Of a stretch of 51,180 nucleotides of DNA, positions 24,502-31,707 are shown piece by piece (position 1 is the first letter of the stretch; the number at the start of each line of letters is the position of its first letter). The stretch is from Chloroflexota bacterium (GTDB lineage: Bacteria > Chloroflexota > Dehalococcoidia > Bin125), in the NCBI GenBank assembly GCA_009838915.1, contig VXQT01000004.1, positions 1 through 51,180 on the forward strand. The letters are read 5' to 3'. The position numbers were made by a program, and so were the translations under genes. The notes under the pieces are model-generated. The model was not told the origin of the DNA. It made no database searches and was given only the letters and a program-made list of their open reading frames with translations.

Positions 24502-24881
24502 TGGCTTCAGCATCGGATCCGGGCGTCGCGGAGGCCCTAGCCAACGACCTCGTGATCGACATCACCACGATCGGCCGCTCCAGCGGCGAACCCAAGCGGC
24601 TGGAGATCTGGTTTCACAACGTTGACGACCGCTACTACATCACCGGCCGTCCCGGACCCCGCTCGTGGTACGCGAATGTGATCGCCAATCCTGCGATCAC
24701 GTTCCATTTCAAGCAATCGACCGAGGCCGATCTCGATGGCACGGCTCGCGCCGTCACCGACCCCGCCGAGAAGCGCTCTGTTTTCCTCTCGGCCAAGAAG
24801 CTGAACGAGTACATCAACGAGGACAACGTCCAGGAGTGGGTTGACGGCTCACCGTTGATCGAGGTGGTGTTCGGGGACTAG
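24501..24881 (+). CDS. Deazaflavin (F420)-dependent nitroreductase-family protein
   Basis: 126 aa. The pattern VIDITTIGRSSGEPKRLEIWFHNVDDRYYITGRPGPRSWYANVIANPAITFHFK is the split beta-barrel of the DUF385/nitroreductase (F420-binding) family. Related proteins reduce nitro compounds or quinones with F420H2 or bind other flavins. The start overlaps the ogt stop by one base. It converges with the methyltransferase gene, the ends overlapping by 4 bases. Cofactor and substrate are unproven. Confidence 0.75.
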   Translation: MASASDPGVAEALANDLVIDITTIGRSSGEPKRLEIWFHNVDDRYYITGRPGPRSWYANVIANPAITFHFKQSTEADLDGTARAVTDPAEKRSVFLSAKKLNEYINEDNVQEWVDGSPLIEVVFGD

Positions 24882-25687
24882 CGGGTCGCCAGCACCGCGA
24901 TCTGCGTGAACATGAAGAAGGGCTGATCGGACTCGGCCCAGGTCGCCCAACCCCTCGAGATGCGTTCCAAATCGGACTGTTCGGCGAGCCCGTGCTCGAG
25001 CGCCTGCTCGGCGATGCCGCTGTAGAGGATGCGCTGTGACCAGCTTCGACCCCAGATGCGCGCCTCCTCGCCGTCCATCGCAACTACGTTTGGATGAATC
25101 TCTACCTCCAAGAATCCGGCTGCTCGAACCCAGGCCGGTAGCGTGCGCCCGGCGTCGGGCTCGGCGTGGTTGCGGTATGCAACCCGGTGATAGAGCTCGT
25201 TCCAGTCGAGGAACTCCGGGAACTTGGGGTGCGGTGACATCGTCGCGTAGTCGGCGTCGCGGACGGCGAGCAGACCGCCGGGCTTGAGCACCCGGCGCAT
25301 CTCGCTGATCGCGCGAACCGGGTCAGCGAGGTGCTGCAGGAGCTGGTTGGCGTACACCACGTCGAACGCGCCTTCCGGAAAGTCGAGCGCGTAGACATCT
25401 CCGGCGATGAACGTGACGTTGTCGACCCGTTCCTCTTGGGCATGGCCGCGCGCATGCTCCAGCACGCCGGGCGCCGCGTCGAGTCCGACCACGTTCCCCG
25501 GTGAGACCGTTCGAGCGAGGCCGGTCGTGACCGTGCCCGGACCGCAGCCCGCGTCGAGCAGGCTCATTCCAGGCCCGAGTCGGGGAAGCAGAAACCAGGC
25601 CTCGACCTCGGCGCGGCGGCGCGCGTGCGACTGCACCACCGACTCGTGGTGGCCGTGCGTGTATCGATCCGTGGAGGCGTCACTCAT
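24878..25687 (-). CDS. SAM-dependent methyltransferase (class I, UbiE-like)
   Basis: 269 aa. Motif I LLDAGCGPGTVTTGLA, motif II VVGLDAAPGVLEHAR, a NVTFIAGDVYALDFPEGAFDVVYAN stretch and motif VLKPGGLLAVRDADYA define a Rossmann methyltransferase of the small-molecule type. The C-terminal region (about 180-269) resembles UbiE/COQ5-like proteins of unknown substrate. The ATG overlaps the DUF4202 stop by 8 bases, so the pair forms an operon. Confidence 0.85.
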   Translation of the reverse strand: MSDASTDRYTHGHHESVVQSHARRRAEVEAWFLLPRLGPGMSLLDAGCGPGTVTTGLARTVSPGNVVGLDAAPGVLEHARGHAQEERVDNVTFIAGDVYALDFPEGAFDVVYANQLLQHLADPVRAISEMRRVLKPGGLLAVRDADYATMSPHPKFPEFLDWNELYHRVAYRNHAEPDAGRTLPAWVRAAGFLEVEIHPNVVAMDGEEARIWGRSWSQRILYSGIAEQALEHGLAEQSDLERISRGWATWAESDQPFFMFTQIAVLATR

Positions 25688-26288
25688 CCGCGAATCCGTC
25701 GACCAATCGGGTCAGCGCTTCCACCGTGCGCTGGGAGAGCGTCAGTCGCCGCGCCGCAGCCTGGCCGTTGGGCGACATCTTACGCCAGGTCCGGCCCAAG
25801 GCCCGTCTGAGCTGGCGGTCGTCGAGATCGTCCAGCAGCGGTTCCAGTTGCGTATCCAGGAAGACCAGCGAGAGCGCGTCCTCCAGCGTTTGCGCGTCAG
25901 AGTCGCCTGCTTGCAGCAGGTCAGCCTTGGCGACTAGCGCTGCGACGCGCTCGACCGAGCGGCGCGCATAGCCGCATTCTTCGAGGATCGCCGCAGTCAA
26001 CTCGGCATGGACGGAGTGCAACGCGCGACGCCAGCGAAGGTATGCCGACCGCCCGGCCGGGAACGTCGAGCGAGGGATCATCCAGCGTCGGATGTGATGG
26101 GCCCGAGCCGCGAGCAGCAACTCCTCGGACGCCTGAGGATCGAGTTCGCTCACCCAGCCAGTCATCATCTCCGCGTGGGTCTGCTCCTTGGGCAGCGCTG
26201 CGCCGTCAATGGTGAGCGTGAAGGGATCGTCGGCGTTGGCCGCGTCGATGGCTGCAATGGCGCGTTCGAAGCGTTCGTCGCCGGTCAT
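25680..26288 (-). CDS. DUF4202 family protein
   Basis: 202 aa, all-helical. ERFERAIAAIDAANADDPFTL, EQTHAEMMTGWVSELDPQASEELLLAARAHHIRRWMIPRSTFPAGRSAYLRWR and a later VAALVAKADLLQAGDSDAQTLEDALSLVFLDTQ stretch match the DUF4202 pattern, whose His/Asp residues (HAEMM, AHHIRRW, LEDAL) recall HD-type helical hydrolases. No activity is established for the family. Operon with the methyltransferase, probably also with the upstream deacetylase 9 bases away. Confidence 0.8.
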   Translation of the reverse strand: MTGDERFERAIAAIDAANADDPFTLTIDGAALPKEQTHAEMMTGWVSELDPQASEELLLAARAHHIRRWMIPRSTFPAGRSAYLRWRRALHSVHAELTAAILEECGYARRSVERVAALVAKADLLQAGDSDAQTLEDALSLVFLDTQLEPLLDDLDDRQLRRALGRTWRKMSPNGQAAARRLTLSQRTVEALTRLVDGFADE

Positions 26289-26297
26289 TCGGACAGC

Positions 26298-27197
26298 TTA
26301 GGGCCGCGCCGTCTCCCACTCCGCCGCGAACTCATCGCAGACATCCACAGCTCGGGCGAACGTCACGCCCGACTTGGACTGCATGTACTGGATCAGCCGC
26401 TCCAGCATCGCAACGCGGCCGGGGCGTCCGATGATGTAGGGGTGCATCGTCAGCGTGAACACGCCGCCTCGACGGCGGATCTCGTCGAAGACGGCCTTCC
26501 AGGTCGATTCGACCTGCTCCGGCGCGGCCTGCAGGCGGCGGCCGTCGGTGGGAGCGAAGACGAAGTAGGGATAGTCGTCCAGCGCCCAGTGGATCGGCAA
26601 TTCAACCAGCGCCGAGTCGCCGGCAGCGACCCAGTAAGGCGCGTCCGATCCCATCAAGGAGGAGTCATAGCGGAAGCCGCGCTCAGACATGAGCTCCAAC
26701 GAGACATCACTCAACTCCCACGAAGGCGAGCGGTAACCCGCGACCGGCTCGCCGGTGATGTCCTGCAGAATCTTGCTGCCCCTGTCGAGCACCTCGGCTT
26801 CTTCCTCGGCTGAGAGTGTCGCCGGCGGCTCGTGCAGGTAGCCGTGATGCCCGATCTCGTGTCCGGCGGCGGCGATCTTCTCGACCGTGGCCGGATTGCG
26901 CTCGGCGACCCAGCCGGGGATGTAGAACGACGCCGGCACGTTGGCTCGGGCCAGCGCCGTCAGGATGTGCGGCACCGCGACCGTGGGGCCGTAGTCGCCA
27001 AACGAACGCGCCGAGGGGCGATGCTCGATGCGCGAGTCGCGATTGATCATGCCGGAGGATCCGTCGACGTCAAACGACAACACGACGGTGCATTCCGCCG
27101 CGCCCTGATCGGTGTCGGGAGACCACAGCGCCGCGCCGCAAGCCGGGCAGAAACGGCGCTCGCCGATCCATTCGCAGTGTGGACAGTCGTGAATCAC
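26298..27197 (-). CDS. Polysaccharide deacetylase (NodB) family protein with N-terminal zinc ribbon
   Basis: 299 aa from a GTG at 27197, chosen because GAAGAAGG lies 8 bases upstream and the zinc ribbon follows at once (CPHC and CPAC pairs, residues 4-22). The NodB domain shows the metal Asp in SFDVDG, the HxxxH-type GHEIGHHGYLHE, YRSPSWE and a C-terminal TMHPYIIGRPGR. It removes acyl groups from N- or O-acylated glycans, or opens cyclic imides as in the PuuE-like branch, which this resembles more. An open frame continues upstream to an ATG at 27341 through two palindromic repeats; that extension is probably untranslated. Confidence 0.75.
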   Translation of the reverse strand: MIHDCPHCEWIGERRFCPACGAALWSPDTDQGAAECTVVLSFDVDGSSGMINRDSRIEHRPSARSFGDYGPTVAVPHILTALARANVPASFYIPGWVAERNPATVEKIAAAGHEIGHHGYLHEPPATLSAEEEAEVLDRGSKILQDITGEPVAGYRSPSWELSDVSLELMSERGFRYDSSLMGSDAPYWVAAGDSALVELPIHWALDDYPYFVFAPTDGRRLQAAPEQVESTWKAVFDEIRRRGGVFTLTMHPYIIGRPGRVAMLERLIQYMQSKSGVTFARAVDVCDEFAAEWETARP

Positions 27198-27246
27198 GCG
27201 CTGTGCCTTCTTCGCGAGCAACCACGAGGTCGCCGTGAAACTCCTC

Positions 27247-27297
27247 GCTCCCCCCGCAAAGCGGGGGGAGCTGTCCCGAAGGGACTGAGGGGGGCTC
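27247..27297 (+). repeat. Palindromic repeat upstream of the deacetylase gene
   Basis: Full copy with hairpin 1 loop AAA and hairpin 2 GTCCC-GAA-GGGAC, then GAGGGGGG. Forms an inverted pair with the copy at 27321-27366. Confidence 0.88.
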
Positions 27298-27320
27298 GCC
27301 GAGGGCAGAACCTGCGCAGA

Positions 27321-27366
27321 ACCCCCCTCTGCCTGCGGCATCTCCCCCCGCCAAGCGGGGGGAGAG
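27321..27366 (-). repeat. Palindromic repeat, inverted partner of the copy at 27247-27297
   Basis: Reverse orientation, hairpin 1 loop TTG (minus strand), hairpin 2 TGCC-GCA-GGCA. The repeat contains GGAG next to an ATG, which creates the spurious upstream start of the deacetylase frame. It sits just after the stop of the alcohol dehydrogenase gene and could end its transcript. Confidence 0.88.
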
Positions 27367-27371
27367 AGTAG

Positions 27372-28415
27372 CTAGGCAAAGTCGTTGATCGTGACGAAGC
27401 CCGTGGTCTGGAACGTCGTCATCGACTCGACGACCTCCGGCACCTGATCGATCGAGATGGTTTCCGAGACGATTGTCTCCGGCTGCAGCTTGCCCGAGGC
27501 GACCATGTTGAGCATCGACGGGTAGTTCTGGTTGGGCAGGCCCAGCGAACCGCGGAACTCGATCTCGGACATCGTGATGAAGTCGATCGGCAGGCCGACT
27601 TCGCCAGCCTCGTCGGCCGAGGTGATGCCGATCTGCACGTGCACCCCGCCTTTGCGCAGCGAGTTGACCGAGTTGAGCATCGTCGCCTTGATGCCCAGCG
27701 CGTCGACTGAGACATTGGCGCCGCCGTCGGTGATCTCACGGACCCTCGTTGGTACGTCGTGCTCGAGCGCGTTGATCGTCTCGACGGCCCCTTGCGAGCG
27801 GGCCAGCGAGAGCTTGCCCTCCTCAAGATCGACCGCGATCACCTGCGCGCCGAGCGACGCCGCGACCTGCACCGCCGAGAGGCCAATGCCGCCGCATCCG
27901 TTGACCACGACCCAGTCGCCGCCCGAGACCTCGCCGCGATCGGCAACGCCGTGGTAGGAGGTCATGAAGCGGCAGCCCATCGCCGCGCCGGCCTCGAAGG
28001 AGACGTTGTCGGGCAGCGGTATCGCGTTGAAGTCGGCGTTGTAGATCGCGGCCTTCTGCGCGAATCCGCCTGCGAATCCGCCCTGCGTGTCGCAGATGTT
28101 GGGCAGTCCGCTGCGACAGATCTGGCAGTTGCCGCAGCCGTTGTGGAACGGCGTCAGCACGCGCTGGCCGGGTCGGATGTGCTCGACCTCGTCGCCGACC
28201 GCTTCGACTGTGCCTGCCCACTCGTGGCCGAGCACGCAGGGAATCGGCAGCTCGAAGCCGACCCAGGAGAGGTCGCCCTGCCACAGGTGCCAGTCCGAGC
28301 GGCAAACGCCGCAGGCCTCGACGCGCACCAGCGCGTCCTTGGGTCCAATCACCGGGTCCGGGAACTCGCGCACCACCAGCGGCTGGCGGACGCCTTCCAT
28401 CACGACAGCTTTCAT
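27372..28415 (-). CDS. Zinc-dependent alcohol dehydrogenase (MDR family)
   Basis: 347 aa. Catalytic zinc ligands are in CGVCRSDWHLWQGD and GHEWAGTVEAVGDEV. The structural zinc site has four Cys (CGNCQICRSGLPNIC). The NAD-binding GGIGLSAVQVAASLGAQVIAVD is followed by acidic residues (VDLEEGK), indicating preference for NAD. It oxidises an alcohol to aldehyde or ketone reversibly; the substrate is not evident. Single gene between repeats and the next minus-strand unit. Confidence 0.9.
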   Translation of the reverse strand: MKAVVMEGVRQPLVVREFPDPVIGPKDALVRVEACGVCRSDWHLWQGDLSWVGFELPIPCVLGHEWAGTVEAVGDEVEHIRPGQRVLTPFHNGCGNCQICRSGLPNICDTQGGFAGGFAQKAAIYNADFNAIPLPDNVSFEAGAAMGCRFMTSYHGVADRGEVSGGDWVVVNGCGGIGLSAVQVAASLGAQVIAVDLEEGKLSLARSQGAVETINALEHDVPTRVREITDGGANVSVDALGIKATMLNSVNSLRKGGVHVQIGITSADEAGEVGLPIDFITMSEIEFRGSLGLPNQNYPSMLNMVASGKLQPETIVSETISIDQVPEVVESMTTFQTTGFVTINDFA

Positions 28416-28514
28416 GTCCGATTCCTTCCTAGGAACGACTCTGGAAGCCCAGAGGAGCGGGTGAGAGGAACGCTAGCAAATCCAGCACGCCGACAACACT
28501 CCACCACAGTTCGT

Positions 28515-29072
28515 TCACCCTGCGTCAGCCGCCAACACGCGGCAGGCATCGGGCCGCAGCAGCCGCAGCGGGCCGACCTGCGCGGACTCCGAGACTGCGT
28601 ACGTCGCAAGCGCTTCACGGTAGACGACGCGCCGCTCAGTCTCGGAGACGGGCAGCGATAGCGCCCATGCGTCATGCGGAAAGCCCACGCGCCTCCCATC
28701 GGACAGTTGCACCACCGTGACCTCGGCCCCCAGCGCCGCCTGTTGCAACTCCATCAGCATTGCCGCCAGGGACTTCGACTGCGGTACACGCGAATCGCCG
28801 GCGACAGCCGTCAGCGCCGCCTGCTCGACTTCCGACGCACGAGGGTCCAGTGCATCCCCCATTCGCTCGCGCGGCAGCGAGAACACGTAACGAATCGAAC
28901 GCTCTACCTGCTGCCAGCGGATGCGGTACGACCAGCGCAGCGTCTGCCAGTCGTCGCTCGGCTCAGCCGGCACCGTCGGCACGGCGAGCCGCGCCCGCAG
29001 CCCCGCCTCAGCCTCCATCCGTCCCAGCTCCTCCAGGAGCCAGGGCAACATCGGGTCAGGCGTGTCAGTCAT
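28515..29072 (-). CDS. Hypothetical protein
   Basis: 185 aa starting at ATG 29072 (MTDTPDPMLPW); a longer open frame through the enoyl-CoA hydratase gene is a shadow. Soluble and helical: LLEELGRMEAEAGLRARL, WQTLRWSYRIRWQQVERSIRYVFSLPRERMG, ASEVEQAALTAVAGDSRVPQSKSLAAMLMELQQAA, then a short beta region VTVVQLSDGRRVGFPHDAWAL. I recognise no family. It follows the enoyl-CoA hydratase by 41 bases on the same strand. Confidence 0.6.
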   Translation of the reverse strand: MTDTPDPMLPWLLEELGRMEAEAGLRARLAVPTVPAEPSDDWQTLRWSYRIRWQQVERSIRYVFSLPRERMGDALDPRASEVEQAALTAVAGDSRVPQSKSLAAMLMELQQAALGAEVTVVQLSDGRRVGFPHDAWALSLPVSETERRVVYREALATYAVSESAQVGPLRLLRPDACRVLAADAG

Positions 29073-29113
29073 GGGCCGACCGTAAAGCTCATTCTGAGTG
29101 CGGAAACTAGCCG

Positions 29114-29899
29114 CTAGCGAAACACCGGATCGCGCTTCTCGAAGAAGGCGGCCAGACCCTCCACGGTTTCCGGGCGGCGCGCCGCTTCGGTGATCGCGCG
29201 GGTCTCGTACTCCATCTGGGTCTCGAGACTCTCGTTCCAGGACAGGTGATAGAGCCGCTTGGCCGCGCCGATCGACTCGGTCGGTCCGGCGGCGAGCTGG
29301 GCGGCGAGCGCGTGCGCGGCCTCGTGCAGCTCGTCGTCGGGCACGATCCGGTTGATCATGCCCCAGTCCAGCGCCTCCTGTGCCGAGAGCATGCGGTTGG
29401 TCAGGCACAACTCGATCGCCCGACGCAGTCCAACCAGTCGCGGCAGGAAGTAGGTTGAAGAACCATCGGGCGTCAGACCGATGCGCGAATACGCCATGGT
29501 GAAACGCGACGACTCGCCGGCCAGGGCCAGGTCCCCGATCAGCGCCAGGCTCATCCCCGCTCCGGCGCAGGTGCCGTTGATCGCGGTGATCATCGGCGCG
29601 TCCATGCGCGCGAAGCGCGACACCGCCGCGTGCAAGTAGGTGGTCATCTCCTTGACGAACGTGGCCATTTCGGGACCGGCGGGCGGGAAACCGCGCAGGT
29701 CTGCGCCGGTGCAGAAGAACCGCCCCGAGCCGCGAAAGACGACCGCGCGCACCTCGGGATCGTCGTCGACCTCTATTGAGGCGTGCATCAGCTCCTGACA
29801 CATCTCCATCGAGAGCGAGTTCGCCGCCTCGGGCCGATTGATCGTGATCGTCGCCACGCTGTCGGCGACCTCGTACTCCAACGTGCTGTATTCCGTCAT
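29114..29899 (-). CDS. Enoyl-CoA hydratase/isomerase family protein
   Basis: 261 aa, crotonase fold. NRPEAANSLSMEM, the CoA-binding GSGRFFCTGADLRGF and the oxyanion-hole NGTCAGAGMSLALIGDLALA are clear. In the second catalytic region SRIGLTPDGSSTYFLPRLVG has Asp rather than the hydratase Glu, as in PaaG-type isomerases, so an isomerase or ring-opening role is more likely than simple hydration. The neighbours (alcohol dehydrogenase, dienelactone hydrolase, divergent) fit acid or aromatic degradation. Confidence 0.88.
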   Translation of the reverse strand: MTEYSTLEYEVADSVATITINRPEAANSLSMEMCQELMHASIEVDDDPEVRAVVFRGSGRFFCTGADLRGFPPAGPEMATFVKEMTTYLHAAVSRFARMDAPMITAINGTCAGAGMSLALIGDLALAGESSRFTMAYSRIGLTPDGSSTYFLPRLVGLRRAIELCLTNRMLSAQEALDWGMINRIVPDDELHEAAHALAAQLAAGPTESIGAAKRLYHLSWNESLETQMEYETRAITEAARRPETVEGLAAFFEKRDPVFR

Positions 29900-29987
29900 C
29901 TGCCCGCTCCTGTCGAGAGTTCGCTAGCGTTGATGAGCTGAGTCAACCCCAACATGCTCAGACTACCGCGAGTTCGAAGGGTGACCG

Positions 29988-30731
29988 ATGCCCAATCAAA
30001 CCGTCCAGATCCCCTCTGTCGACGGCGATCTGTCGGCCTATCTGGCCGCGCCCGCCTCGCCGGACGAGTCTCGGCCCGGTGTCCTGGTGCTGCATGAGGC
30101 GTTCGGACTCAACGATGACATGCGCCGCATCGCGCGACGTTTTGCCGAGAACGGCTACGTCGCTCTCGCACCGGATCTCTATTCCCTGGGGCCGCGCCTG
30201 AAGCCGATCTGCATTCGCCGCGCTATGGGCGAGTTGCAGTCCGGCAGCGGGCGGACCTTCGATGACATCGAGGCGGCGCACACCTGGCTCGCCGCGCGGG
30301 ACAACGTCGACGACACCCGGATCGCCGTTGCCGGCTTCTGCATGGGCGGCGGCTTCGCCATCCTCCATGCTGCGCGATCCGACGTGGCCGCCGCTGCTGA
30401 CTTCTATGGAGCGGTACCCAAGGACTCTCATGCGCTCGACGGCATCTGCCCGGTCCTTGGCGCATACGGCGCTCGCGATGGCGTGTTTGGAGCGCAGGCA
30501 GAGCGTCTGCGAGGGCACCTTGAGGAGCTCGGCGTCGAGCATGAGGTGAATGTCTACCCCGACGCGGGACACTCGTTCATGAGTCAATACGGACCCGTCC
30601 TCTCGATCGTGGTCAAGTTCTCGCCGATGAACGCCGGCTATCACGAACCTTCCGCGGAAGCAGCCTGGACAACAATGCTGGACTTCTTTGAGCGCCACTT
30701 GGGCGGAACAACCGAGCCGGCCGAGACGTAA
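29988..30731 (+). CDS. Dienelactone hydrolase family protein
   Basis: 247 aa, alpha/beta hydrolase. VLVLHEAFGLNDDMRRIARRFAENGYVALAPDLY is the typical start. The nucleophile elbow is GFCMGGGFA (Cys), the acid Asp is in YGARDGVFG and the His in DAGHSFM, so the Cys-His-Asp triad of dienelactone hydrolase is complete. It opens dienelactones to maleylacetate or hydrolyses similar esters in the cytoplasm. Transcribed divergently from the enoyl-CoA hydratase across an 88-base gap. Confidence 0.88.
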   Translation: MPNQTVQIPSVDGDLSAYLAAPASPDESRPGVLVLHEAFGLNDDMRRIARRFAENGYVALAPDLYSLGPRLKPICIRRAMGELQSGSGRTFDDIEAAHTWLAARDNVDDTRIAVAGFCMGGGFAILHAARSDVAAAADFYGAVPKDSHALDGICPVLGAYGARDGVFGAQAERLRGHLEELGVEHEVNVYPDAGHSFMSQYGPVLSIVVKFSPMNAGYHEPSAEAAWTTMLDFFERHLGGTTEPAET

Positions 30732-30779
30732 TGTTGGTGAGGGGTCGCGAGAAGCGGCATCCCGCGAAAGGGAGAGGGT

Positions 30780-31652
30780 ATGAAGCTCAATGCACTGCAT
30801 GCAACGTCCGGCAGAGTGCTGGCGTTGCTCGGACTGGCGGTGGTAGCGGCGGCGCTACTGATCGCCGGCGCGCTCAGGGTAAACGCCGAGCAGGAGTACG
30901 ATCTGAAGCTGGTCCCGTCATCGACTGAGCAGTTGACCACGCTCACGATCGAGGGCGCGGCCTCGCGGACGGTTGCATACGACGGCGCGGTTGCCCGCTT
31001 CCGCGTGGTGGTTGAGCGGGATTCGGCGCTCGAGGCGCGCCAGGTCGGCGCAACTGTGGTCGACGCGATCAGAGATGCAATCATGGAGAACTGCACGGTC
31101 GATGAAGGCGACGCCGATCACACGGCGGACCCCACATGCATCTCTCCAAGTGGTTTGCAGACCGTCAGTTTCCGGCTCAACCAGGTCTGGGACTGGACCG
31201 AAGCAGGACGCGTGCTTCGAGGCTGGGAGTACGAGTACCGCCTGCAAATCGCAATCCGCGGGACCGGGTTCGCCGGCGGCCTCGCCGACCTGGTAATCGG
31301 CGCCGGCGGCGACAGCCTGCACTTCGACGGGTTGGACTTCACCGCGTCGCGCAGGGCTGAATTCGAACGGCTGGCCCTGTTGGACGCGATCGACGACGCC
31401 CAGTCGACCGCCGATGCAATCGCCGAGCACATGGAATACGAGATCGTACGGGTGGTGGAGCTCAGTCCAGTAGGCAACCTGTCCGCATCGCGGACGATTC
31501 TCGAATCCGCCGAGGCCGCCTTGGCCGACGAGTCCTTCGAGCCGACGCCGGTCTTTGCAGGAAGCGAGACCGTGACATCCAGGGTGCGCATGGTCTTCGA
31601 GCTACGGCCGATGCCTGCCGTTGCGTCGACAGACGCATCGAACGGCGGCTAG
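30780..31652 (+). CDS. Exported SIMPL-domain (DUF541) protein
   Basis: 290 aa. A single N-terminal hydrophobic segment (about 12-33, VLALLGLAVVAAALLIAGAL) serves as signal or anchor. The rest shows the SIMPL pattern: TLTIEGAASRTVAYDGAVARFRVVVERDSALEARQVGATVVDAIRDAI, VSFRLNQVWDW, GLDFTASRRAEFERLALLDAIDDAQSTADAIAEHM and a closing VTSRVRMVFELRP. SIMPL proteins form periplasmic or extracellular oligomers of uncertain function, linked to envelope stress. GGGAGAGG precedes the ATG. Two Cys (about 105 and 119) could pair. Confidence 0.8.
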   Translation: MKLNALHATSGRVLALLGLAVVAAALLIAGALRVNAEQEYDLKLVPSSTEQLTTLTIEGAASRTVAYDGAVARFRVVVERDSALEARQVGATVVDAIRDAIMENCTVDEGDADHTADPTCISPSGLQTVSFRLNQVWDWTEAGRVLRGWEYEYRLQIAIRGTGFAGGLADLVIGAGGDSLHFDGLDFTASRRAEFERLALLDAIDDAQSTADAIAEHMEYEIVRVVELSPVGNLSASRTILESAEAALADESFEPTPVFAGSETVTSRVRMVFELRPMPAVASTDASNGG

Positions 31653-31698
31653 GGGGGGCTCTGTCTTCCGCATCTCCCCTCGCGGAGCGGGGGGAGAT
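31653..31698 (-). repeat. Palindromic repeat between convergent genes
   Basis: Reverse-orientation copy immediately after the SIMPL stop and 10 bases before the EF-G-like stop. Hairpin 1 has one mismatch (CCCCTCGC); hairpin 2 (TGCGGAAGACA) is degenerate, a mix of two stem variants. Probably acts as a bidirectional terminator. Confidence 0.8.
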
Positions 31699-31707
31699 GG
31701 GAGGTGT

